From: Planctomycetota bacterium
Lineage (GTDB): Bacteria > Planctomycetota > UBA1135 > GCA-002686595
Length of the DNA stretch: 64,000 nucleotides
NCBI GenBank assembly: GCA_009691855.1
Contig: SIAI01000021.1
Coordinates: 1 to 64,000 of the forward strand
Direction of reading: 5' to 3'
Shown here: one piece after another, positions 37,746 through 46,075 of the stretch
Layout: each line of letters begins with the position of its first letter
Position numbering within the stretch: position 1 is the stretch's first letter
Translations under genes and position numbers: made by a program
The notes under the pieces: generated by a model
Seen by the model: the letters and a program-made list of their open reading frames with translations, nothing else
The model's database searches: none
What the model was told of the DNA's origin: nothing

Positions 37746-39136
37746 CGCGCCCTCCGCGCCGCCAGCGCCGCCGCGTAGCGCTGTTCGAGCTCCTCCGCGC
37801 TGACGCGCATGTCCTTCGACGGCGCACCGCGCGCCAGGCGTGTGAGCTCGCCCGGAGCGCGCAGGATGCGCGTCAGGTGCGCGGCGAGGTCGGCTGCGTC
37901 CCCCACGCGGAAGCGCCAGCCATCGCGGCCATCCTCGACCAGCTCGGCCATGCCGCCGAGGTCCGAGACCAGCACCGCCGTCCCCGCCGCGCGCGCTTCG
38001 TGGATCGCGAAGGGTGAGTTCTCGAACCACACGCTGGGCACCACCAGGAGATCGGTCGCGGCCAGGACCGCGGGCACGCGCTCGCGCGTCAGCGCGCCGG
38101 CGAGGCGCGCGCCGAGCGGCGCGGCCGCGTGCTCGAGGCGCGCGATGTACTCGCTCGTGGGTTCCTTCGGGCCGTGCAGGGTGAGCGTGGCGCGCGCGCG
38201 CAGCTCGGCCGGCACCCGCGCGAAGGCTTCCAGAAGCAGGTGCGGAGCCTTGTGCTGCGCCAGGGTGCCGAGGAAGGCGATGCGCACGCGCTCGGCGGGC
38301 ACGCGGCGCAGGTCGGCGAAGGGTTCGAGCTCCATGCCGTAGGCCAGGAGCTCGACGCGCTCGCTCGGCAAGCCCCAGGCGAGGAATTGCTCGCGCAGGA
38401 AGCGGCTAGGGGCGAAGAAGCGCTCCACGCACGGCAACAGGCGCGCACGCAGGGCTGCATCGCGTTCCTTGGCGCGCGCGGCGAACTCCTGCGCCAGCGC
38501 GGGCTCGGGTTCGCTGGCGCGCGTCGTGGCATGCGGGCGCAGGCGCTCGCCAACGCGGCGCGCCACACGCGACAGATCGAGCCCGCCGAGGCGCTTCACC
38601 CCGGCCACCACGCGCGCCGTGCGCCGCTCCAGGTCCGACTGCGCGAACTTGAACTGCGCCAGGCACGTGCCGCAGCGCGAAAAGTCGATCGTGTCGCAAC
38701 GCCCGCCGTCGGCGTGCAGGCGCTGGCCGAAGCGCGCGCACTGCAACCAGAAGTCGTGCAGCGTGAAGAACACCGGGATCCCGCGCCGGTGCGCCTCCTC
38801 CACGCAACCCACCGACAGGTACAGGAGGTGCATCACGTGCACGACTTCGGGGCGGAACTCGTCGAGCACGCGCGCGAAGGCCGCGGCGGCCGGCGGATAG
38901 TCCCAGGTCTCCTGGAAGTCGGCGTAGAAGAGGTTGTTGACCAGCTCGTCCACGCGGATGCCCTGCCACTCGCGCCGCGTGAGCGTCAGGTGCGGCCGGC
39001 CGATGTCCTTCTCGGTGGCGAACACGCGGAGCTCGTGGCCGCGCTCGACCAGGCGCCGCGCCAGAGCGCCGGTGTAGACCTCGGTCCCGGCCGGGTGGGC
39101 CGGAAGGAAGTCGTGCACCAAGAGGAGGATGCGCAT
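37742..39136 (-). CDS. GT4-type glycosyltransferase
   Basis: A GT-B fold glycosyltransferase of 464 residues, first of three overlapping genes. ATG 39136 gives MRILLLVHDFLPAHPAGTEV. The donor-binding side has VVPSVWFENSPFAIHEARAAG. Between the two domains there is an insertion with paired cysteines (CGTCLAQF) and a charged helical stretch, making it longer than average. It shares the HxGGTE/PAGTE-type start with its neighbours and probably evolved by duplication. The polysaccharide product is unknown. Confidence 0.88.
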   Translation of the reverse strand: MRILLLVHDFLPAHPAGTEVYTGALARRLVERGHELRVFATEKDIGRPHLTLTRREWQGIRVDELVNNLFYADFQETWDYPPAAAAFARVLDEFRPEVVHVMHLLYLSVGCVEEAHRRGIPVFFTLHDFWLQCARFGQRLHADGGRCDTIDFSRCGTCLAQFKFAQSDLERRTARVVAGVKRLGGLDLSRVARRVGERLRPHATTRASEPEPALAQEFAARAKERDAALRARLLPCVERFFAPSRFLREQFLAWGLPSERVELLAYGMELEPFADLRRVPAERVRIAFLGTLAQHKAPHLLLEAFARVPAELRARATLTLHGPKEPTSEYIARLEHAAAPLGARLAGALTRERVPAVLAATDLLVVPSVWFENSPFAIHEARAAGTAVLVSDLGGMAELVEDGRDGWRFRVGDAADLAAHLTRILRAPGELTRLARGAPSKDMRVSAEELEQRYAAALAARRAR

Positions 39137-39255
39137 GGGGAGGTGCAGCCTAGTGTCCTGCGTGCGGAGCTCGCCAACACCTTCCACCGACTGCGTCGAA
39201 GCGCCGGGCTCCGCGCGCGGACGCGCCGCGCGCCGAACGACGCATCGACCGCTCG

Positions 39256-42200
39256 TCAGTTCTCGAAGCCCAGGTTGTCGATGGCCGTCGTCCCGAACAG
39301 GGAGATCGAGATCTGGACCACGCGCGTGGGCTGGTACCCGGTCGCCTCCGCACCCAGCGCCGGGGCCTGGAAGCCGGGCTGTGGCGAGAGCGTCGTCAGG
39401 TCGAGCGTGCGCCAGCCCGGTGGACCGTCGAGCAGGACGTCCTCGGTCCAGCCGGGCGGGATGGTGTAGTCGCGCGCACGGCCCATGTCGTCCACCAGGC
39501 GCACGTGCGCGCCGCCGCCCGGCAGATCGTCGCGATCCACGTCCACCAGGTCGATGGAGAGCGGCGTCGTCGGGCGCAGGAAGTGGAGCTCGATGCGCCC
39601 ACCGTCCTGGTCGTCGTTGGGGTGATCGAAGATGCCCGGGACGCTCTGGGACGGATCCAGCGAGTTCTGCAGAATGAGCACGTTGCCGAGGCCGACGAGG
39701 AGATCGCGGTCCTGGCTCGTCTCGTTGGGACCGTCGAGCGTCGAGTCGAAGATGGCGGGCCCGAGGTTGGCTCCGCTGCCCGTGATCTCGAGCACGCGCC
39801 CGAAGCGCGGTGGGCGGGAGAGGTCCTGGCCGTCGACGAGCGGGGTCAAGCGGTCATCGATCGTCTCGAAGTCTATCCGCGCGCGGCCGCGCAGCCGGAG
39901 CCACCAACCGACACCCGCGCCCGGCAGCACCCGGTCCGAGCCCGGCGCGCCGACGAACAGGTCCGGCACTCCGTCGAGGTCGAGGTCGCCGAGCCCCGCC
40001 AGCCCGAGGCCGAAGCCGTCCCGAGCGGCGAGCGCGTCCGTGAAGCCGCCGCGCAGCGCGCCGATCTCACGCTGGCCTCGCACACGGCCGCTGCGGTCCA
40101 GCGCGAGCACCCACGCGGCGCCGCGGCCCTCGCCGTCCGCGCCGGGCGCGCCGACGACGAGCTCGCCCACGCCGTCGGCGTCGAGGTCGCCGATGTAGGC
40201 GAGCGCAGCGCCGAAGCGGTCGCCGGCCGCGAGACGCCCGTCGAAGCCGCCCTGGTCGCGGTCGATGACCCGGCTCGCGCGCCGCACGCCGAGCGGTCCT
40301 AGGAACAGGAGGTAGGCGCGCCCCGCGTCCTGGAAGAGCCCCGAGTCGGCGCCGGGCGCGCCGACGGCGAGCTCGCCCACGCCATCATGGTCGAGGTCGG
40401 GCAGCGCGGCCAGCGCGCTGCCGAAGCGCTCGCCGGGCGCGAGGCCCGGCACGTCGAACCTGCGTCCGTCGCGCACGGAGCCATCCGCCTCGAGGAACAA
40501 GATCCAGACGGCGCCCGCCTCAGTACCCAACGCGTCGTCGCCGCTCGCGCCGACGGCGAGGTCGGGCACGCCGTTCCCATCCAGATCGTCGAGCGCGGCC
40601 AGCGCGCAGCCGAAGCGGTCGCCGTCCGCGAGCGGCGCGGTGAAGCCTCCGCGCCCGCGACCGAGGTCCAGCGCCACGAGCGGCGCGCTGTGGGAGTCGA
40701 GGTGCACGACGCGCACCGTGCCCTCGAGGTGCCCCGGATCGTCCGGAGCGCCGACAGCGAGGTCCGGCGATCCGTCACCGTCGAGGTCGCCGAGCCCGGC
40801 GGTCGCCGCGCCAAAGGAACGCGGCCCGTCCAGCGTCGCCTCGGGCGCGAGGCCGCCACTCGGCCCGAGCTCGGCACACAGGACCTGCCCCCGGCCGGGC
40901 GAGCCCACCGCCAGGCGCAGAGGACGCGCCCCCTCGCTCGGCGCGATGCGCGCGGCGGAACGCGCGAAGCCGTCGAACGCCTGCACCCCGCCGCACCGCG
41001 GAGCGAGCGAGACGTGCGCGCGCACGCGGTGATCGCTCCGCAAGAAGCACACCCACAGATTCCCGCGGTTCGTGCAGCCGTCGATGTCGTCTAGGGTCGC
41101 ACCCACGGCCAGGTCCAGCAGGCCATCGCCGTCGAGGTCGCCCAGCCCGGCCAGGGATTGGCCGAAGTGGTCGCGCGCTTCGAGCGCGTCGGTGAAGCCG
41201 CCCGAGCTCTCGCTGACGAGGACGGCGCTCTTGATGGAGCCCGTCGCCCCCATGAGCGCCGTCCAGAACGCACCCTGGTCGATCGCCTCGGCGGCGTAGT
41301 TCGGATCCCCGATCAGGAGGTCGGGCACGCCGTCGCCGTCCATGTCGCCGGCCGCCGACAGGCTGCTGCCGATGAGCGAGCTCGAGCTGAAGGAGAAGCC
41401 GTGGAGCTTGGTCGCCGCGCGGAAGGAGTGATCCGCCCGCAGGCGCAGGACCCAGATGGCGCCGTTCGGGGACTCGAGGTCGCCGATGGCGAGGTCGCGT
41501 CCACCGTCCGCATCCAGGTCGCCGACCACCGCCACCGCCGCGCCGAAGCTGACGAAGGGTTGCAGCACGACGCCGCCGTCGCCGCCGAAGGACTGGCCGA
41601 TCTTCTGGTAGGAGCGGACTGTACCGTCGGGCGCGAGCATGAGCAGGAACACGGCGCCGAACGCGTCCGCGTTCGTCGCGCCCACGGCGAGGTCCGGGGT
41701 GCCGTCCCCGTTCCAGTCACCCAGCCCGGCGAGCGACACGCCGAAGACACCTCCGACCTCCGGACCGAGCCCCCCCAGCCCCGGCCCGAGCGCGCGCGTC
41801 TCGCGCACGGACCCGTCGTGGCGCAGGAACAGGATCCAGGCGCGCCCGCGATTCGCGGCCCCCTGCAGCGGCTCGCCGACGACGAGCTCGGTCGTGCCGT
41901 CGCCGTCCAGGTCGCCGAGCGCGGCGAGGCTGCTCCCGAAGCTGTCGCCGGGGCCGAGATCGCCGGTGAACCCGCCCTCACCCTCACCGATCCTTCGCCT
42001 AACGCGCGCCGTGCCGTCGGAGTTCATGAACAGGATCCAGACGTGGCCGGATTGCCCCCTGCCGTTGTCAGGGCCGGAGGCACCGACAGCGAGATCGACG
42101 ACGCCGTCGCCGTCCAGATCGCCGAGCGTCGCCACGGTTCCGAACCGGTCCCCGTTCTCGGCCCCGAGCTCGGGCTCGAGGCGCTGCGTCGCACGCACCA

Positions 42201-42285
42201 CGCCGCCCGCGGAACCCGGCTGGAAATCATCCCTCTGGACGCCACCTTGGAGCCAAGCGCAGGAAAGCAACAGGGTCGAGAGCAC
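39256..42285 (-). CDS. Secreted FG-GAP repeat protein with C-terminal choice-of-anchor-like domain
   Basis: A 1009-residue exported protein from GTG 42285, with GGAGGG upstream and a short signal (MLSTLLLSCAWLQGG). Eleven clear FG-GAP units (pattern FG-x-LA-LGDLDGDG-x-DL-VGAP) and one degenerate unit lie in tandem, probably forming one or two calcium-binding seven-bladed propellers. The last ~210 residues (from about FETIDDRLTPLVDG) are a separate beta-sandwich ending in TTAIDNLGFEN, like choice-of-anchor or carbohydrate-binding modules. It is likely an extracellular adhesion or matrix protein. It lies among glycosyltransferase genes in the same orientation. Confidence 0.88.
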   Translation of the reverse strand: MLSTLLLSCAWLQGGVQRDDFQPGSAGGVVRATQRLEPELGAENGDRFGTVATLGDLDGDGVVDLAVGASGPDNGRGQSGHVWILFMNSDGTARVRRRIGEGEGGFTGDLGPGDSFGSSLAALGDLDGDGTTELVVGEPLQGAANRGRAWILFLRHDGSVRETRALGPGLGGLGPEVGGVFGVSLAGLGDWNGDGTPDLAVGATNADAFGAVFLLMLAPDGTVRSYQKIGQSFGGDGGVVLQPFVSFGAAVAVVGDLDADGGRDLAIGDLESPNGAIWVLRLRADHSFRAATKLHGFSFSSSSLIGSSLSAAGDMDGDGVPDLLIGDPNYAAEAIDQGAFWTALMGATGSIKSAVLVSESSGGFTDALEARDHFGQSLAGLGDLDGDGLLDLAVGATLDDIDGCTNRGNLWVCFLRSDHRVRAHVSLAPRCGGVQAFDGFARSAARIAPSEGARPLRLAVGSPGRGQVLCAELGPSGGLAPEATLDGPRSFGAATAGLGDLDGDGSPDLAVGAPDDPGHLEGTVRVVHLDSHSAPLVALDLGRGRGGFTAPLADGDRFGCALAALDDLDGNGVPDLAVGASGDDALGTEAGAVWILFLEADGSVRDGRRFDVPGLAPGERFGSALAALPDLDHDGVGELAVGAPGADSGLFQDAGRAYLLFLGPLGVRRASRVIDRDQGGFDGRLAAGDRFGAALAYIGDLDADGVGELVVGAPGADGEGRGAAWVLALDRSGRVRGQREIGALRGGFTDALAARDGFGLGLAGLGDLDLDGVPDLFVGAPGSDRVLPGAGVGWWLRLRGRARIDFETIDDRLTPLVDGQDLSRPPRFGRVLEITGSGANLGPAIFDSTLDGPNETSQDRDLLVGLGNVLILQNSLDPSQSVPGIFDHPNDDQDGGRIELHFLRPTTPLSIDLVDVDRDDLPGGGAHVRLVDDMGRARDYTIPPGWTEDVLLDGPPGWRTLDLTTLSPQPGFQAPALGAEATGYQPTRVVQISISLFGTTAIDNLGFEN

Positions 42286-42368
42286 GGAACCCTCCGTCGA
42301 AGAAGAGCGGTCTCTGCGGACCGCCGCACTGTACTGCGCCGCGCGCGTCGGTGTGGGTCCAAGCCAAA

Positions 42369-43433
42369 TCAAGCCGCGAAAGGGCGCACGAGCCGCCACC
42401 ATCCCCGCAGCAGGAGGTCGAGGCCGCGCGCGAGCGCGCGCCCGGGCGCGCTCGCGACGACCGCCGGCGAGAGCACGAGCGGCCCGCCGACGAGCAGCTC
42501 GCGATCCGCGCGTCGGCGCTGCCTCTGCACCGCCGCGCGCGCGCCAACGAGCCGCGGGAGCATCCGCAGGAACGCCAGGCGCCCTGCGAGCTGTGCGCCG
42601 AGCTCGCCGTTCTTGAGCGCGAAGACGACCCACACGCACTCGTACAGCGCGAAGGCCGGCAGGATCAGCAGCAGCGTGCGCAGGTGGTAGCACTTGGCCA
42701 GGATCCAGCGCCGGTTGCGGGCGTGCAGGAACACGCGCTTCGCCGGGTAGCCGCCGCCGCGAAACGAGAGCCCGGCCGTGCCGCCGCGGTGGCGCACGAG
42801 CGCGTCCTCGACCGACAGCAGGCGCTCGCCGGCGAGCTTGAGGCGCAGCGCGAGGTCCAGGTCCTCGGCCAGGTAGAAGAGCTCCTCGTCGTAGCCGCCG
42901 CGCGACAGGACCACGTCGCGGTCGAGCAGCACACAGATCGCCACCAGCGCGTCGGCCTCGACCACGCCCGTGCCCTCAGCCTCGGCGAGCGGCGCGTAGA
43001 AGTTGCGCAGCGCGATCAAGCCCAGATAGTGGAAGCCGCCACCGTCGTAGTGCACGCGCGTGGGCTCGTCGTAGAGCACGCTGCGCGCCTGCGCGAGGCA
43101 CGCCCCGGGGTCGGCCTCCAGCGCCGCGCGCAGCTTCGAGAGCACGCCCGGCTCGAGCACCGCGTCGTTGTCCACCGCCAGCACCCAGCGGTGCCGCGCC
43201 GCGCGCATGCCCGCGTTGCGCGCCGCGCAGGGGCCGCGGTTCTTGGCCAGCACCAGCACCTCGACCCCCGGGAAGCGCGCGCGCACCAGGGCCACGCTGC
43301 CGTCCGTGGAAGCATCGTCCACCACCAGCACCTCGTCCGCGCCCTGGGTCAGCAGCGCGCCCAGGCAATTCTCGAGGTAACGCTCGCCGTTGTAGTTGCA
43401 GACGACGACGCTGACGGCGGGAAGACGCGGCAC
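42369..43433 (-). CDS. GT2-family glycosyltransferase
   Basis: A GT-A fold glycosyltransferase of 354 residues. VSVVVCNYNGERYLENCL, VVDDASTDGS and AVDNDAVLEPG contain the nucleotide-sugar binding and DxD-like acidic residues. The YLAEDLDLALRLKLAG region holds the catalytic ED motif. A possible membrane-associated helix (LRTLLLILPAFALYECVWVVF) follows the catalytic domain, suggesting action at the membrane on a lipid-linked acceptor. It lies 83 nt upstream of the FG-GAP gene and diverges from coxC. Confidence 0.88.
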   Translation of the reverse strand: MPRLPAVSVVVCNYNGERYLENCLGALLTQGADEVLVVDDASTDGSVALVRARFPGVEVLVLAKNRGPCAARNAGMRAARHRWVLAVDNDAVLEPGVLSKLRAALEADPGACLAQARSVLYDEPTRVHYDGGGFHYLGLIALRNFYAPLAEAEGTGVVEADALVAICVLLDRDVVLSRGGYDEELFYLAEDLDLALRLKLAGERLLSVEDALVRHRGGTAGLSFRGGGYPAKRVFLHARNRRWILAKCYHLRTLLLILPAFALYECVWVVFALKNGELGAQLAGRLAFLRMLPRLVGARAAVQRQRRRADRELLVGGPLVLSPAVVASAPGRALARGLDLLLRGWWRLVRPFAA

Positions 43434-43502
43434 GCGGGGCGGAGCTTAGCTACGGCGGCGCGCGGATCCACCCTCGGGGTGGGAGCCCGATCACGCGCGT
43501 CC

Positions 43503-44120
43503 TTGTTGCAGCTCGAGCAAGCGCTCGAACACCCGGCTCACCCCGTCCTCCGGCGCGCCCGCGCTGGAGTCGGCTGGCGCAAGCTGATGATGTGGCTGTT
43601 CCTGGTCACGGACGCGCTCCTGTTCGCGGGCTTCCTGGGCGGCTACGCCTTCTGCCGACTGGCCAGCGACAAGCCCTGGCCCGACCGCACGCAGGTCTTC
43701 GATCTGACGTTCATCACGCTCATGACCTTCGCGCTGATCACCAGCTCGACGACCATGGCGAGCGCGGTGCTGGCGGCGCGCAACGGACGCCTGCAGGCCG
43801 CGCGCGGGTTCCTGCTGGTCACCGCGCTGATCGGCCTCGGCTTCCTGGGCATGCAGGCGGTCGAGTGGTCGCACTTCATCCACGCCGGCGCGCGGATGGA
43901 CTCGAACCCCTGGGGCGTGCCGGGCTTCTCGAGCTACTTCTTCCTGATCACCGGCTTCCACGGCACGCACGTCTTGATCGGCGTCGTGGTGCTGCTCCTG
44001 ACCACGCTGCGCTCGCTGCAGCGTTCCAACGCCGACGAGCTGGTCGAGGTCGTCGGCCTGTACTGGCACTTCGTCGATCTGGTGTGGGTGTTCGTCTTCG
44101 GCTGCTACTACCTCGTCTAG
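43503..44120 (+). CDS. coxC: Cytochrome c oxidase subunit III (orphan copy)
   Basis: A membrane protein of haem-copper oxidase subunit III type, with KLMMWLFLVTDALLFAGFLGG, WSHFIHAG, FFLITGFHGTHVLIGV and GLYWHFVDLVWVFVF, the conserved His and Trp signatures. The start is uncertain: TTG 43503 gives 205 residues, a normal short subunit III with an N-terminal tail, while ATG 43587 would begin inside the first helix (177 residues). Subunit IV follows, but no subunit I or II gene is nearby. Function must rely on subunits encoded elsewhere. Confidence 0.88.
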   Translation: MLQLEQALEHPAHPVLRRARAGVGWRKLMMWLFLVTDALLFAGFLGGYAFCRLASDKPWPDRTQVFDLTFITLMTFALITSSTTMASAVLAARNGRLQAARGFLLVTALIGLGFLGMQAVEWSHFIHAGARMDSNPWGVPGFSSYFFLITGFHGTHVLIGVVVLLLTTLRSLQRSNADELVEVVGLYWHFVDLVWVFVFGCYYLV

Positions 44121-44128
44121 GCCAACCC

Positions 44129-44392
44129 ATGAGCTCCCAAAGCGGCGTCTCCAGCTACCGCACCTACTGGATCGGCTGGCTCGTGCTCCTGATCCTGACC
44201 GTGGGCATGGTCTTCTCCGGCGCCAAGCCCGTGCTGGTCGGCGGCATGCTGGCCAAGGCCAGCATCATCACGCTGCTCTACATGCACCTCATGCACGAGC
44301 GCCGACGCCTGGTATGGACGATCCTGCTCGGGATCTTCCTGACCTCGGCCGTGCTGGTCGTGCTGAGCGTGCCGGACGGGATGGCGATGTAG
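44129..44392 (+). CDS. coxD: Cytochrome c oxidase subunit IV-like protein
   Basis: An 87-residue protein with three membrane segments. TYWIGWLVLLILTVGMVF, the ASIITLLYMHLMHERRRL segment and VWTILLGIFLTSAVLVVL match the prokaryotic cytochrome c oxidase subunit IV family. ATG 44129 is 8 nt after coxC. It stabilises haem-copper oxidases in other bacteria. The stop codon is followed directly by ATG of the next small gene. Confidence 0.85.
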   Translation: MSSQSGVSSYRTYWIGWLVLLILTVGMVFSGAKPVLVGGMLAKASIITLLYMHLMHERRRLVWTILLGIFLTSAVLVVLSVPDGMAM

Positions 44393-44623
44393 ATGCGCTG
44401 GCTGCGCGTGTTCGCCGTCGCGGGAGCGCTGTGGAGCGTCTCCGCCCCGCTCGCGGCCCAGGCCTGCTGACCGCGCTTCGGGGAGACCCCCGAAACGGCC
44501 CGCCTGGCAGGCGGGTTCCAGGACGGAACCCTGGTGCTGTTGATCGTTCAGTGGGCGCTGCTGGGCGGCGCGGCGTGGTGGTTCGTGCGCCGCGCGCGGG
44601 TAGGCGGCGAGCCGTTGGAGTAG
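44393..44623 (+). CDS. Small membrane protein with an in-frame TGA (candidate selenoprotein or broken gene)
   Basis: ATG 44393 follows the coxD stop without a gap. A signal-peptide-like segment (MRWLRVFAVAGALWSVSAPL) leads to AQAC, then TGA (44468-44470), then PRFGETPE, a membrane helix (GTLVLLIVQWALLGGAAWWF) and basic VRRAR, ending at TAG 44621-44623. The coding pattern continues in frame through the TGA (76 codons). Small proteins with a signal peptide, a C-x-x-C motif and one helix are known near oxidase genes. Here the position after Cys is TGA and the second Cys of such a motif would be Arg. A stem-loop starts 6 nt after the TGA. Selenocysteine, readthrough or a nonsense mutation (for example from TGG) remain possible. 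Confidence 0.4.
44477..44515 (+). other. Tandem stem-loops just downstream of the in-frame TGA
   Basis: TTCGGGG (44477-44483) pairs with CCCCGAA (44488-44494) around the loop AGAC, and a second stem, CCCGCCT/AGGCGGG, lies at 44499-44515. The first stem begins 6 nt after the TGA, near the place where bacterial SECIS hairpins occur. The apical loop lacks the classical GGU, so the assignment is weak. No U-tract is present, which argues against a terminator. Confidence 0.35.
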
Positions 44624-44682
44624 ACGCCGGAGCCGAGGCTTCAACCGAGACGCCGCGCGCAGACTCGCTGAATCAACCGGGC

Positions 44683-45996
44683 TCAGTACCCGCGCTTCTT
44701 GCGGAACTCCTCGAGCGCCGGATCGATCGGCGCGGTCTTCTTCGGCAAAGGCGGAGTCGGCGCGGGGCCACCGAGCGGCGCCGAGGAGATCGGGCTGGAG
44801 CTCGGTCCCGAACGTGAGGGCATCGGGCCGCTGGGATTCGGCTGGTGGCTCGGGGCCGAGCCCATCGACGGGGCCTCGTGGGCCGGACCGGCGCTCTCGC
44901 CGAGCTCGCCGAGCTGCGCGGGGTCGAGCTTGATCCCGGCGTGGTTGAACTGCTGCAGCAGCGTCTCCTTCTCGACCGCCTTGAGGTAGGCCTCGGCCGG
45001 ATCGACCAGACCCTTCTGCACGAGCTCGAGCAGCGAGTCGTTCAAGAGGCGCATGCCGATCTTGCCGCCCATCTGCATCTGCGACATCAGCTGGTGCGTC
45101 TTGCCCTCGCGGATCAGCGCCGCCACGGCCTTGGTGCCGATCAGGATCTCGAGCGCGGCCACGCGGCCCTTGGGCTTCTTCTTGAGCAGCGTCTGCGCCA
45201 CCACGCCCTTGAGCGACGAGGCCAGCATGGTCTTGATCTGGTCCTGACGGTCGGCCGGGAACTGATCGACGATGCGGTCGACCGTGCTCATGGCCGTGGT
45301 CGTGTGCAGGGTGCCGAACACGAGGTGACCCGTCTCGGCCGTCTCGATGGCGATGGCGATCGTCTCGAGGTCGCGCATCTCGCCCACCATCACGATGTCC
45401 GGATCCTCGCGCAGCGCGGCGCGCAGCGCGCGCTTGAAGCTCTCGGTGTGGCGCCCGACCTCGCGCTGGTGCACCAGGCACTTCTGCGTCTGGTGCACGA
45501 ACTCGATCGGGTCCTCGATGGTGATGATGTGGTCCGAGCGCGTCTTGTTGATGTGGTCGATCATCGCCGCCAGCGTGGTCGACTTGCCGCTGCCGGTCGG
45601 ACCGGTGACCAGCACCAGGCCCTTCGACAGGTGGCACATGTCCTTGACCGCCTTGGGCAGGCCGAGCTGCTCGAAGGTACTCACCTGGCTCGGGATCTGG
45701 CGGAAGACGGCGCCCGGGCCGCGGTGGTCCATGAACAGGTTGCAGCGGAAGCGCGCCTTGCCGGGCAGCTCGTAGGCGAAGTCGGTGTCGTGCTCGCGCT
45801 CGAACTGCTGCTGGTTGTGCTCGGGCGTGATCTCGAACAGCATCTGCTGCATCTCCTCGGCCTCGAAGGCCTGCACGCCGTTCACCGCGACCATGTCCCC
45901 GTGGAGGCGGAAGTAGGGCGGCAGTCCGGTGGTCAGGTGCAGGTCGGAGCCCTGGATGTCCACCATCTTCGAGAAGAACGCGTCGAGCTTGGCCAT
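44683..45996 (-). CDS. pilT: PilT-type retraction/twitching ATPase with a Pro-rich tail
   Basis: A hexameric secretion-family ATPase of 437 residues from ATG 45996. Motifs are Walker A GPTGSGKST (~130), Asp box TIEDPIEFVHQ, Walker B DIVMVGEMRD and His box GHLVFGTLHTTTA. PilT powers retraction of type IV pili. After the ATPase core the last about 75 residues are Pro/Ser/Gly-rich (around QPNPSGPMPSRSGPSS) and end in EEFRKKRGY, longer than typical PilT (about 345-370 residues). No other pilus gene is adjacent. Confidence 0.92.
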   Translation of the reverse strand: MAKLDAFFSKMVDIQGSDLHLTTGLPPYFRLHGDMVAVNGVQAFEAEEMQQMLFEITPEHNQQQFEREHDTDFAYELPGKARFRCNLFMDHRGPGAVFRQIPSQVSTFEQLGLPKAVKDMCHLSKGLVLVTGPTGSGKSTTLAAMIDHINKTRSDHIITIEDPIEFVHQTQKCLVHQREVGRHTESFKRALRAALREDPDIVMVGEMRDLETIAIAIETAETGHLVFGTLHTTTAMSTVDRIVDQFPADRQDQIKTMLASSLKGVVAQTLLKKKPKGRVAALEILIGTKAVAALIREGKTHQLMSQMQMGGKIGMRLLNDSLLELVQKGLVDPAEAYLKAVEKETLLQQFNHAGIKLDPAQLGELGESAGPAHEAPSMGSAPSHQPNPSGPMPSRSGPSSSPISSAPLGGPAPTPPLPKKTAPIDPALEEFRKKRGY

Positions 45997-46075
45997 CGCT
46001 GTCTCGTGAGTCTCGGGTCGAGGTTCGGGATGGCAGCTTTCGGCCAAACGCGCCCACGCCTGTAGGCTGGTCGGG

